From Polychytrium aggregatum (lineage: Eukaryota; Chytridiomycota; Chytridiomycetes; Polychytriales): DNA of 64,000 nt. The translations under genes and the position numbers were made by a program. Positions 45,561 to 55,728 of the stretch are shown in pieces. The notes beneath the pieces were generated by a model. The model saw only the letters and a list, made by a program, of their open reading frames with translations, had not been told where the DNA came from and did not search any database. The DNA lies in assembly GCF_025602895.1 (NCBI RefSeq), contig NW_026516309.1:97131-161130 (forward strand), given 5' to 3'. Numbering within the stretch: the first letter of the stretch is position 1; the number at the start of each line of letters is the position of its first letter.

Positions 45561-46285
45561 CGAATGGGTTGAGGTTTGGGATCGACAGTCCGAGGGATGC
45601 AGAACAGATCGGTTGATGGCGGCAGAGCCGAGCAGATCAGTTCGGTCGATGGAGTTGGCCGCATGGCGGCTGGGTCGGGGGGGGGATGTGGAAGGTGGCG
45701 ATTCGCTTGCCCGGACGTATGGCCGAGTGCGACGCCGTTGCCCGGACAGACAGACAGATAGAGATGTGGTTATCCTGCATCGATGGCGTCAACTCGCTCT
45801 GGTCGTTCATGCTGCCATTCGGGTGTGATGGTTCTCATGTTGCAGTGCAATGGCGTCCATGATGCGAACTGCTTGTTGGGGATCTGTGCCGAGTGCCGCC
45901 CTCTGCAGCAATACAACTCCATTATATCAACTTCTTCAACATATCAACTCCTTCAATACATCAACTCGAGATACACATCACGTCCATCGCCATATCGCAG
46001 CCCTGCATCGCATCGCATTGCCGCTCTCGATCCCGCTTTCCATGGTGTGGTGGCGGTGGGGCTGCTCGTGCCGGTTCCAGCCACTGCCGGACGCCCAGCC
46101 CACAAAGTCACCCTCGGGCCACGCCGTCGCTGCAAGTCCCCATCGCACTTTCCCCGTCTTCCCCATCGCTCCTGCTGCTCGGCATCCGCCGCTTTCGCCG
46201 TCTCCGTACGAGCCCCCCCCTCTCCCGGCCCTCTGATCTCCCTAAATCTTAACGGCTGACCCGTCCGCTCCCAGCCTAGGCCACC
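45561..46285. other. Divergent intergenic region
   Basis: A 0.7-kb stretch between the rhomboid start (-) and the coiled-coil protein start (+). C/T-rich in the last 150 bases. No gene seen. Confidence 0.5.
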
Positions 46286-49200
46286 ATGTCTCTGGGCTCA
46301 GTCGACAGCGGCTTCTTCCTACGCCAGTGTCCTCATCGCATCCCGAATGTGGCCGGAACCCAGGACCCGGGCGAAATCGAAGATGGCGACTGCTTTTGTG
46401 ACTGCTGCCACACCATCCAGAACCTGCATTTTCTGCTCAAGCAAAAGGACGACGAGCTCAAAACTGCTGCAGGTACGCTGCTGCTTCCGCCCGCCGGCGC
46501 TGCACGGCCTCGGGCTTGCCTGCTTCATGTGCCCTGCCCCGAGTCTGCCTTGTGGCGATCTCGAATCTTTCTAATTTCGATTGCCTGGATCGACTGTGCT
46601 GGCCACCTGTGTGGGTCTGCAGAATACGGTCTTGATCTCTTGAGCAAATACCAGACGCTGGAGAGCCAGAGTCAGTTCCTTGCCAATGAGGTAAATGCTG
46701 CCGGGGACGCTGTCATACAGCCGGTGCTCCTGCCCGTCTGCGAAGCTGTTACCGCTGTTACTACTGCTGCCACTGTTGATGCTATCGATGCTACTACTGT
46801 TTCTGTTGTCCTTGGCCGCATCCTTGGTGCTCTCTGGCCGCATCTTTGGTGCTCTCTGGCCGCATCTGGCCATCACACCGCTGACCATGTCGCCGCCTGC
46901 CTCCCCGTCGACAACCCCCATGGCGATCGGCACTTTGCTTCCAGAACAAAGAAGTGAGGCTCAAATACGAAGTCCTCAAATCGTCGCATCTCGACGCTGA
47001 AACCCGGATCTCGGAATTTCAGCGCACCAACCTGGAGCTCCTGCGCCAAAACGAGACCACATCCAAGGTAGCCTGGACTTAGTTCCACCGCCCAAGCTTC
47101 GCTACAGACCACCAAACCAGCTGTTAGCATCTCACTCCGATCTTGCCCTGACTCTGCTCTCCCAATATCCCACAGAAACTATCAGAGGCAGCGTCCCTTG
47201 TGTCCCTCCTGGAAGAGAAAAATAGTATTCTCGCTCAGACCGTTAGCGAGAAGGATGTTGAGGTGTCCAAGCTCAAGAAAAACCTGGGCTATCTGCCGCT
47301 GCTGGAAAGCACCAAGCATGATCTGCAGGGCCGGGTAAGCCTGCCTTGCTCGAGGCCCGCGAGCTACGCACGCCGGCCGCTCGAACTTCGTCTGACTGAT
47401 CCTGCTCGTGTGTGATTTTACTTGCCGCATCGGCTCCCACAGCTCGACTCGCTGTTCTATCAAATCACCGAAGGCCGTGTCCGCGAAGCCAGCTATCGCC
47501 GCAAGATCAGCCGTATGGCTGCGCGCTGCAACGAGCTCGAGATCCTGCTCGAACAGTCCAAAGACGAAGGCTCGGCCCTGAAGGAGGCCAACGAGCAGAT
47601 ACAGCGCGTTCGCGTGAACAGAAACCCGTATAGTCCTGGCCCGGTACGCTCTCTGACCATGCATCTGCGTGCGCCTCTGCAGTTGGCGCGGGTTTCTCAA
47701 TCGGTCGGTATCGGCCGTTTGAGGGTAATGCTCGTTTTACCTGATTGCTGAGCCGCCACGTTTGTTTTGCGCGACTGCTCTGCGGAACTGCTGGATCCAT
47801 GTTGCCTCTGGTTGCCATGGCGCTTGATGTCACGGCCAAATGACAGTCGCCAACTGTGTCCGAGGCACAAAGCGACCAAGACAACCAGGCCCTGTTTTCC
47901 CTCGTCAAGGAGCTCACCCTGATGAACAACAAGCTCAAGACCGAGCTGGCCGAATCTAAGGAGCTCTTGGACATGTCCAGAAACGAGATCACCGCGCTTC
48001 GCAGCAGCATGGAAATGTACGTCACCGCGTCCCCTCTTTCTCCTCGATTCGGAGCTGCTGGCTACGACCGCCACCTGCCGCCTGCCAACTGCCGACTCTG
48101 CTCGTCCACCATTGACATTACCTTTCTCTTGTTAGTGTCAAGAGTCCTGTTGCCACATCGGGTCCTATCAGTGCTACGCCACGAGGCAGATCGGTGTTTG
48201 GCGAACTCGAGTCGTATGTTCTCTCAACGAGTCTCCAGAAGCTGGCGCGCGAGAGTCGCATGCTGCAACGATCCAAGAGCGATGGTGGCACTGGCAAGCG
48301 AAGAAAGGTTCGTGCTCCGAGAGCAATGGGCCCGGTCCAGTCGACCGACTCTCAATCATGAAGGGCGGAGTTCCTGCAGATTTGCGTGTCTATCTTCTCT
48401 CCCCTATCCATGACCCCTTTCGACAGCGGATTGATGGCTTCGAAGCGTCGCCCTGCCGCGCCGTTTGTCTTGCCGCCTCGGCATTCGCATCAAATCTCGT
48501 GCTGACATTCATCACTCTATCACCGGATAGAACCGCGATCGCAAAGTGTCCGATGAACTGTCCATCGACACATTCGACCAAATGTCCATATCCTCGGATG
48601 CCATCGACGACACCAGCCACAGCGACGAGTGGGACATCAGCAGCGCCTCTGATCACGACTTTTCCACCACCCGGCGACCCAGTCCCTTGCGTGGGTCTCC
48701 GGTGATCGCCGGGACGCAGAGCATGCGCTCCTCTTCGCAGCTCAACCCTAGGACGAGATCCGAGCGCACTAAATCACAGCCATCGGCGATCAGCAACCGC
48801 CTACCCTCGTCGGTGTACATCTACCTTCGCACGCTCCAGTCCACGGCACACCACATCCACGGCCGGTTCCGGCATGCCGATACGGTCTCGCTGAACCGCC
48901 GGCTCAAGCGACAGTTCGATTTGAACGAGCTCTCGCGCCTCTCCAACAACGTGCTGGAGAACATCATGACTGAGGTTGAGAATCTGTCGAGCCGCTTTCC
49001 GGTTCCCACAGCCAAGTCTTCCTCTGAAACTCTGAAGCCTCCCACGGACGGCGGCTCTCCTGCAAAGTCGAAGCTGGCCAACGCCAGCATCGCTTCCGAA
49101 GCAGGCACCGAAGGCAAGGACGAAGTCAGCGCTGTCGTAGCGCCACTCGTGGAGCTGATCCAGGCTCTCCTGATGGACATTGGCTACCTCCGCATCAGCC

Positions 49201-49978
49201 TCAACCATTACGCCCTGGTCTACTTTGAAAAGGTCGTCGAAAAGTCAGCCGAGGTAACTGGGCCTGCGCATTCCGTCAGATTGCTCGCTGGATGCCGATC
49301 CCCAGGCGCCACTGGCGTTCCTTGAGGCTGGACTGGCTCTCGGGCATTTTATCCTGCCTTTGCGATGCTCACCCCTTGCCACCCTTATGACAACGCGCGC
49401 GACTCCAGACCACGACCGAGAAACAGCCTGAGCAGCCCAGCCAGCACTCGTCGTCATCGGACTTGTTCTCCAAGTGGATCTACCGGAGCTGGGGCAAGGC
49501 CAGCCACGACGACGCTGGCGGCAAACTGGCCCGCCAGAACTCGGCCGAGCCCGACGCCAAATCGCCTCTCGCACGAACCAAATCCGCAAAGAAGCTCGAA
49601 GGCGTCTCTCCCGTCGCCGCAGCGCTATTTGCCAAGAGCCCCGTCTACAGCCATTCAGAGCCGTCGCTCGTGGCGCCAAGTGCCTCACATTCTGTGCCTC
49701 CCGCTGCCTCTTCCAGCGATCCTGGAGCTCTTCCAACTCGACAGCCACACGCATCCGTCTCAGCGACGGTGCTGGTTTCGGCCGAGCCGCCGGCTCGATC
49801 GGTGGCACCGCCCGAGACGGTGCAAGCCGTCCTCGCGCGGGCACTTCCGACTCGAGCGCGAACGCCCCCTGTCTGGCAGCCCTCTGACTCGCCATCGATG
49901 AACCGAACGCCTTCCAAAGACACTGCCTGGAAGGACGGGGTGATGTCGATCACGGGCAAGTTGTGGCCGTCAAAGTAG
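46286..49978 (+). CDS. Coiled-coil protein with CC1-box, candidate dynein/kinesin cargo adaptor
   Basis: Nine exons (about 46286-46472, 46623-46690, 46945-47067, 47176-47334, 47443-47643, 47847-48016, 48136-48307, 48531-49253, 49409-49978) join in frame to about 790 aa. After a Cys/Asp-rich start (GDCFCDCCHTIQNLHFLL) comes KQKDDELKTAAEYGLDLLSK. This has the AAxxG core and surroundings of the CC1-box, by which BICD, Spindly, TRAK and HAP1 adaptors bind the dynein light intermediate chain. Roughly 230 residues of coiled coil follow. A VFGEL motif at about 323 resembles the Spindly motif that contacts dynactin. A helical middle (SVYIYLRTLQSTAHHI to LISLNHYALVYFEKV-type) and a disordered Ser/Pro-rich tail finish the protein. 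No orthologue identified; the adaptor role is an inference from motif and layout. Confidence 0.7.
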
Positions 49979-50778
49979 CTGGCTTGGCGTGCTATTGCGG
50001 CGACCGAGTCTTCAGTCCTGCAAGCACAGCGACCACACCGCACCCCTTGCCGCACTCACGGCATGCACAAGAGGCTGCCCGACCGCTGTCGACCTTTGGC
50101 CCAACTTTCTTGCTCTGTTTTCTCTTGCTTCGTTGTGTTCGGTCTTGCTTTATATTTGTTAATTCCAAAAGCTCTAACAGTTTGCCACTCAACAGCCACA
50201 CCAACTGCTTACTGCGATGTACCTTTTTGCACACACGTCCTCCTTGTACTTACTTTTTCAAGCTCCACTCCCACCCCCCTCGTCTCCATGTTTGAACTGC
50301 TTTGCCATCTGACGTTGTGCCAGCCATTTTCAGCGCTGCTGCACGCCACTCCCACCCCCCCCCACCGCCCATCGTATTCATTTCACTTTCATTACCTCCA
50401 AGTGCCGCTGTTCGAGTGCTATCGCGACCCAGCGCTCTGTCCTGGCCACCGCTTGTTTCTTGCCTCTGTGTTCTGTCGTTTCGGGCATCCCATTCGATAT
50501 GGCGATCCCTGGCTCACGTTCCGCCCCCGCTTCTGCACGCCCGGCGCTTTCTCTGTGCAGCCCGCCATGCATGATACCCTTCGCATTCGCCACGATCCCG
50601 TGTGTCCCCCACAATGAAGGAATCTCGCCGGAGCCATCGTTGGGTGTTGAGTGTTGGGTGCTGAGTGTTGAGTGTTGGGTGTTGGCTGCCAAGCACGACT
50701 GCGCAGACTGGTTCTTGGTGCGGTCATGGCGCCCCGATCGCCCTTTGGTCCGCCATCAACCGCATCTGACGCAGCCGG
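49979..50778. other. Intergenic with 7-bp repeat
   Basis: An 0.8-kb C/T-rich region upstream of RMI2. At about 50638-50690 it has a degenerate TGTTGRG tandem repeat. No gene seen. Confidence 0.5.
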
Positions 50779-51502
50779 ATGGAGGCTCCTGCGACCCGCA
50801 AGTTCTTTATATCCCATCTGTTCCAGTGCTCTGTGCTCGGCGATGCCCTGCAGGTCTGGGAGTTTCGCGGCGAGAGGTTCACCGACGTCCACATCCAGGT
50901 GCGTCGCCGGCTCGTTGCTCCAAATTCGCCATCAAAGTCCTCGGACCAACTCTCCCCTCCCCCGAACCCATCGGGCCAGGTCCCTCCTCTGACCCGCAGC
51001 GCTCCCGTCGCTTTAACAGGGCACTGTCATCGGGACTGCCGACGGCTGGTTTCTTCTCGACGACTCCACAGGGGTGGTCCGGGTCGTCTGCCCCGTCGAT
51101 CTCGGAGTAGCCGTCCGCGTCGGGTTAGAAGTCGCCGTCATCGGCCGTCCGGCTTTCAGCTTCCAAGACCACATCTTCGAGGTCAATGCGACTCGGCTCT
51201 TTAACAAGGGATCCGATCCAAACAGCGAGCTCTTATGGTGCGGATAATCAGCTGCCGCAGAGCCATCTGTCACTCGGCCCGTCTCGTCACGATCTATCTC
51301 ATATGGCGGTGCTGCCTTGGCCTGGGCTGTCTGTCCAAAGACTGTTCGGTTGAAAGTGTCTCCTCCCCCTTCCTCAGTCAAGCTTCTAATGGTCAAATAT
51401 TTCTGTCTCTCTTCCCTCTCCATCATTTCATATCGATTTCTGAACGGCAGGATGATTGAGGTCATGCATGTCCATCGGCTTGTTTACAGCGTGCCAATAT
51501 GA
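50779..51502 (+). CDS. RMI2: RMI2-like OB-fold protein (BLM-TOP3-RMI dissolvasome)
   Basis: Exons at about 50779-50898, 51020-51237 and 51450-51502 give about 129 aa, the size of RMI2. MEAPATRKFFISHLFQC and VWEFRGERF precede an OB fold: VHIQGTVIGTADGWFLLDD, STGVVRVVCP, VRVGLEVAVIGRP, FEVNATRLFNKGSD, and the closing LLWMIEVMHVHR. The order, including the final LW-x-x-EV-x-x-x-HR helix start, matches RMI2, which with RMI1 stabilises the RecQ/Top3 complex that resolves double Holliday junctions. Without the third exon the frame would stop 8 bp past the donor; with it the RMI2-type C-terminus appears, which is why I chose it. Another small OB protein remains possible. Confidence 0.72.
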
Positions 51503-52126
51503 AGCTTGATGTCCTGCGTCGATGGCCATCGGACATCGCTGTTCCGGGTCATGGATGCGCTTGGATACACTCGGGTGAACATGGATGCATGCAACTGCAT
51601 TCATTAGCCAGCAACAATCGCCAGATCCAACAGTCGCCCTCCACCAGCTCGCCGCACACTCAATATTGCCATCTGCCAAGGACCGTACGGATCGAGATGT
51701 CAATACGGTCCGGTGGATTCAACCCAGGACATCAGTCTGTCCCTGCCCACGAACATCATCCGCGAGGATCCACTCGATGGTTTCCGAAATCTATTTCTCA
51801 AAGATTCGACCAACCAAATGGCCAAGGCGAGCGACATTCCGAGGGCCAATGGTGTCCCCCAGGACCTCCCCTCCCCTTGATTGCGGCACCTCAAGAGCCG
51901 ATCTGCCAAAGAAAATGGCCCTGGTTTGGTATGCACGCATAGCCCAATACATTTGGTCCTCGGACCGACAGACCACATGCCAAAACTTCTGTATTGCGTT
52001 TGGCACAAAGTGACATAGTGACAGGTCGTTCCTGAAAGGCTCGGGGCACCCAGGCAATCTAAACAGAGGCTCGGAAACTGATTTAGCGGACGCCCTGGTT
52101 GATTCAGAGTGCCGCACACCGACCAC
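51503..52126. other. Convergent intergenic, nothing recognised
   Basis: A 0.6-kb stretch between the stops of RMI2 (+) and the gene at 52127 (-). Overlapping open frames on both strands show no motif. Confidence 0.5.
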
Positions 52127-54373
52127 TCAGCTGCTCATAGAGATGCCAATGTCGCATCCACCCAAGGCCTCGTTCGATATCCGAGCCTTCTTTCCCCACC
52201 ACGACCTGGCCTTTTCGATCATGCCATCGAGCTTTGCCCGCCAGGTTCTTCGGGGCGGTGGCTTGAAAGGCTCGATCCGAGACTCTTGCGGCTTGGGGCT
52301 GCTGGCGGGTACGCCGCTGAGAGGAAGAACTGTGTGCTTGGTTGTTGCCTTGAGAAGCAGGTTGGGTGGATCAAAGGCTTTGATGGACTCAGTGGGCAGC
52401 GCTGCCTCGAGATGGGCCAGGTGGCCACCCGACTCTCCTAAGACTGTCTCGGAGTTTCGCATAGAGTCATAGCCGCTGTCCAGCGTAGATAGCGGCCGGG
52501 GCATAGTCGACACTGCCTGTCCAAGGCGGAACTCGACGCTTGGATTATTCCCGAACAGCGATGGCGATGGCGGAGGCGGTGACGAGCTGGCTCTATCCGC
52601 AAAACGCAGGCTCGACGGGCTCGCAGATTTAGTATCCGGAGTAGTCGAGCCCAAGGCGGTCTGTCCAATGGGTCTGGCGGATGCCCCTGGGTCATAGACA
52701 TGTGGGTGGACAGGCGTGGGAAAGCCAGGTTGGGTGCTGGGTGCGTGTGGTTCGAGGGGTTCGGGGTCACTGGCAAAATCCTCGAGCTTGATCAGATCGC
52801 TGGTGGACGGCTTTGGAAGGGAGATTGGCTCTCGCGGGTGGTCTGACCCCGAGAGAACGACTCCAGCCCCGGCTGGCGGCTGGGGCTGTATCGCCAGTAT
52901 CGGCACAATGCTTCCTGGAAGAGACGTCATTGAGTCCATGTGCTCCAGCTGTCTGGGCGAGTCCCGGGGCTCGTCGGGGCGCCGTGCTGCCGGGGTTTTT
53001 GACGATCTTGTGAAAGTGATGCCAACCGACCAGACTGCATCGTCGTCTGGCGGCTTTGGAAGGAGAGCGACTCGGTTTTCGGTGGCGAGGACTGAGGGGC
53101 GGCCGCCGACCGATTCGGTTGAGGCTGGAGGGTGGCCTCGAGCAAAGAGAGAGGATCCGCTTTTGATATCGTTGCTGGCGCCGCTGCTGCTCCGGCCGCT
53201 GGTGCCTCCAGGACCGATGTCTGCATTGAAGCCGTCGCCAGCCAGGGTCGTAGAGTGCAGCCAGCTCGAATGAGAAAGAGACTTGCACGGATGCGAGAAC
53301 GATGCTGGCTGTGCAATACGGCCTTTGTTCTGGAACAGCGACTCTCGGCGACCGCCGTCGATACTGTCGTGGTCCTCGTCTTCGTCCGAGGCCTCGTTCC
53401 CGGTTTCATCGCTCTCTATCTTGCACGTCGAGAGCTCCTCCACATCCGAGTCTTCGCCGTCGTTGAACGAGTATCCGCCATGCGACTGGAACGAAGGATC
53501 AAGTTCGCTCCAGGTGTCTGCGATCGAGTCTGAGCTCGCGGCTGAGAACTGCCGATACATGATTGTGTCCGAGAACCGGATCTCCTTCTTAACGGCTCGG
53601 AGTGATGCGCTCGCGTTTGCAGAGCTCAAGTTCGATTTGGTCAGTCGGACTCGGGGCTCGTCCTTTCCACTCGCTCCAATTGGGGTGCTCCCTGCCGACT
53701 CTAGGTTTGGTGGGGCGGAATGTGCCATCATTTCGTTCCAGCGGCGGTTGACGGCATGGATGGGTTCGCGTCGCTGCTGGTGCTGAGAGGGAGTATTGCT
53801 TGGGCTGATATGGAGCACTGGCGATGCAGGCAGCTCTCCGGGTGAGCCGTGGGCCGGATGGAGGATTGCATGGTGTGAATCGGGAGAGGGCAAGGTTGTC
53901 GATGGGGCGATGATGCGATATGGGCTCGGCTGGCGAGACATAGCCGACGAAAACTTTGAGGCCGATCCAAAACGAGAGGGTGGATACACCATGACCGGGG
54001 CCGTGGACGGATAGCCCGATGGTAGCCTGGATTCGATTGATGGCGGCGACGATGGCAATGGCAATGGCGATGGCAATGGCAATGGCGATGGCGATGGCGA
54101 GCCGACCCACCCCGAGACGGGTGGAGCCGAGCCGCTGCGATATGCCGTTCGAATGGGTCTCAGGTTGGTGATGTTGAGGCCCGAATTCTTTGGGAACAGC
54201 GTCTGGGTGCTCTCCTTCGATAGAGCATGCGCGCTGGGTCCCAGAGCGGACGCTCGCGAGGCAGCCATTGACCCAGAGTGCGACTTGAGGTAGCGCCCTG
54301 ACGGGCATTCGGAGACATGTTGCTGAGCGGATCCCGGAAGATTCAGCTCTGGCTCGGTTTCACCCGCGGACAT
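52127..54373 (-). CDS. Large disordered Ser/Pro-rich protein
   Basis: About 748 aa in one exon from MSAGETEPELNLPG. The frame is open another 750 bp upstream, but composition there is not protein-like. Ser, Pro, Gly and Asp dominate, with no folded domain. One conserved-looking island near residue 240-300 reads RVRLTKSNLSSANAS, then KKEIRFSDTIMYRQFSA and an acidic stretch (DGEDSDVEELS). KEIRFSD fits an RVxF-type PP1 docking motif, and the layout recalls Reg1-like PP1 regulators; this is only a suggestion. The C-terminus is basic (RRTWRAKLDGMIEKARSWWG). A hexamer-encoded Pro/Ser/Leu repeat lies at about 54055-54101. Function unknown. Confidence 0.6.
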   Translation of the reverse strand: MSAGETEPELNLPGSAQQHVSECPSGRYLKSHSGSMAASRASALGPSAHALSKESTQTLFPKNSGLNITNLRPIRTAYRSGSAPPVSGWVGSPSPSPLPLPSPLPLPSSPPSIESRLPSGYPSTAPVMVYPPSRFGSASKFSSAMSRQPSPYRIIAPSTTLPSPDSHHAILHPAHGSPGELPASPVLHISPSNTPSQHQQRREPIHAVNRRWNEMMAHSAPPNLESAGSTPIGASGKDEPRVRLTKSNLSSANASASLRAVKKEIRFSDTIMYRQFSAASSDSIADTWSELDPSFQSHGGYSFNDGEDSDVEELSTCKIESDETGNEASDEDEDHDSIDGGRRESLFQNKGRIAQPASFSHPCKSLSHSSWLHSTTLAGDGFNADIGPGGTSGRSSSGASNDIKSGSSLFARGHPPASTESVGGRPSVLATENRVALLPKPPDDDAVWSVGITFTRSSKTPAARRPDEPRDSPRQLEHMDSMTSLPGSIVPILAIQPQPPAGAGVVLSGSDHPREPISLPKPSTSDLIKLEDFASDPEPLEPHAPSTQPGFPTPVHPHVYDPGASARPIGQTALGSTTPDTKSASPSSLRFADRASSSPPPPSPSLFGNNPSVEFRLGQAVSTMPRPLSTLDSGYDSMRNSETVLGESGGHLAHLEAALPTESIKAFDPPNLLLKATTKHTVLPLSGVPASSPKPQESRIEPFKPPPRRTWRAKLDGMIEKARSWWGKKARISNEALGGCDIGISMSS
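54053..54104. repeat. (ATGGCR)n hexanucleotide repeat within coding sequence
   Basis: About eight copies of AATGGC/GATGGC. On the minus strand they encode a run of Pro-Ser/Pro-Leu in the disordered protein, in frame. Confidence 0.9.
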
Positions 54374-55728
54374 GGATGGAGGATAGGTGTGAGTGGTGGA
54401 TGTGTCGTTGGTGGTTCGGAGAGTGCAAAGCCGGAATCGCTCGGGTGTGGATGGGCAGCTGCAGAATTGCTTGGACGACAAACGCCCGCGCTGCTGGCCG
54501 CAATCTGGGACCGGGACGGGCGAGTAAGTTGCGAGGGCCTGCTTGCGACGAGAGCCAAATCGGAAACCAATATGGAGCAGGACCCTCGGCCGGGGTGGGC
54601 TCAGGCTGCAGTTGGGTTGGCGGGTCGGTGAGCCCGTGGGAAAGAAATACGAGTCGGGGTGTTGTGGAGCGCCCAAGTTGCAGACCGGCGACGTGGCAAG
54701 AAACGAATCTGATGCGGGGCTCTTGTTGTGCTTTTCGTTCGACCCAAGCCCGCTGGCTCTGCCCGAGCAGCAGCAGCATTGACTTCCCGCGAGGGCGAGG
54801 GCGAGGACATCCTCGTCGGCGTGCGCACAAATAGAAGCAGTGCAACTCTTCGGCAGAGTACGGCCAGCGATCTCGAGGCGCGCAATCACACAGGATCGGG
54901 CATCGGGTGACCCAATAATAGAGGCTGAGACCGACGATATGATGCGGTCAAGGGTGGAGCGCTGCTTGTGTGGCAATGAAGGGGCTGATTGCCAGCCGTA
55001 TGCGTATGCAGGCGGTGGATGACGTTGAGGGGGAGGATTGGGGGCGGAGGCGCCCAGAGCAATATGTCGCTCTGCGGCAGTGTCGACGACAGAGACTCGC
55101 AGCAAGCAAGATTCGTCAGGCCACCGCAAGATTCGCCCCCTCCCTAATCGCTGCCTCTGCGCTTGGGTCGACTCTGGTCATTGTGTCCTCGCAGGGTTTG
55201 TCTCCCCGTGGTGCGCATAGAGCGATACCCAGGTGCGAAGGAAAGATCCATCGCCCATGGCGATCAGCCAGGTTTGTCCACGAGAGCGCCTTCCCACTAA
55301 CCGATTGTGCACAACAAAAGACAGCAACAGCAACAGCAACAACGACGGCAGGACGGGGTAGCGGAGACGCCAGTGTGGTTACGATAATAGTCTTCATTTC
55401 CCAGGATCGTTGCCGTGAGGGAGAGGCCTGACAAAGCTCGGGAGTGGCATTCGCAGAAATGAGCAATCAATACAACAAGGTGATTTGAAGAGGCAAGACA
55501 GAAGCTTAGCGAGCGCCGGCAGCTATTCTCGGCGGTAGAGGACAAGCAAGAAAACAGAATACAACTAGAATAGCGAAAATAAAACAGGAGCAACCGCTAC
55601 GGGCTGGGTGGTAGATGGGAGGGGTCAAATGGAAGATCAAATTCAACAACAAGCAAGCAGCAAGAGGAAGTTAAACGGGTTGGGCTGCGGGCGTGGCGAC
55701 AGGATTGCAGCGCCGGTCGCTGCTCACA
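54374..55728. other. Intergenic, no confident gene
   Basis: A 1.35-kb stretch upstream of the disordered protein and downstream of MDM31. It contains a short CAACAG-type run at about 55318-55342. An open minus-strand frame (54374-55129) continues the gene at 52127 but has shuffled, non-protein-like composition, so I treat it as leader/promoter. Confidence 0.45.
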
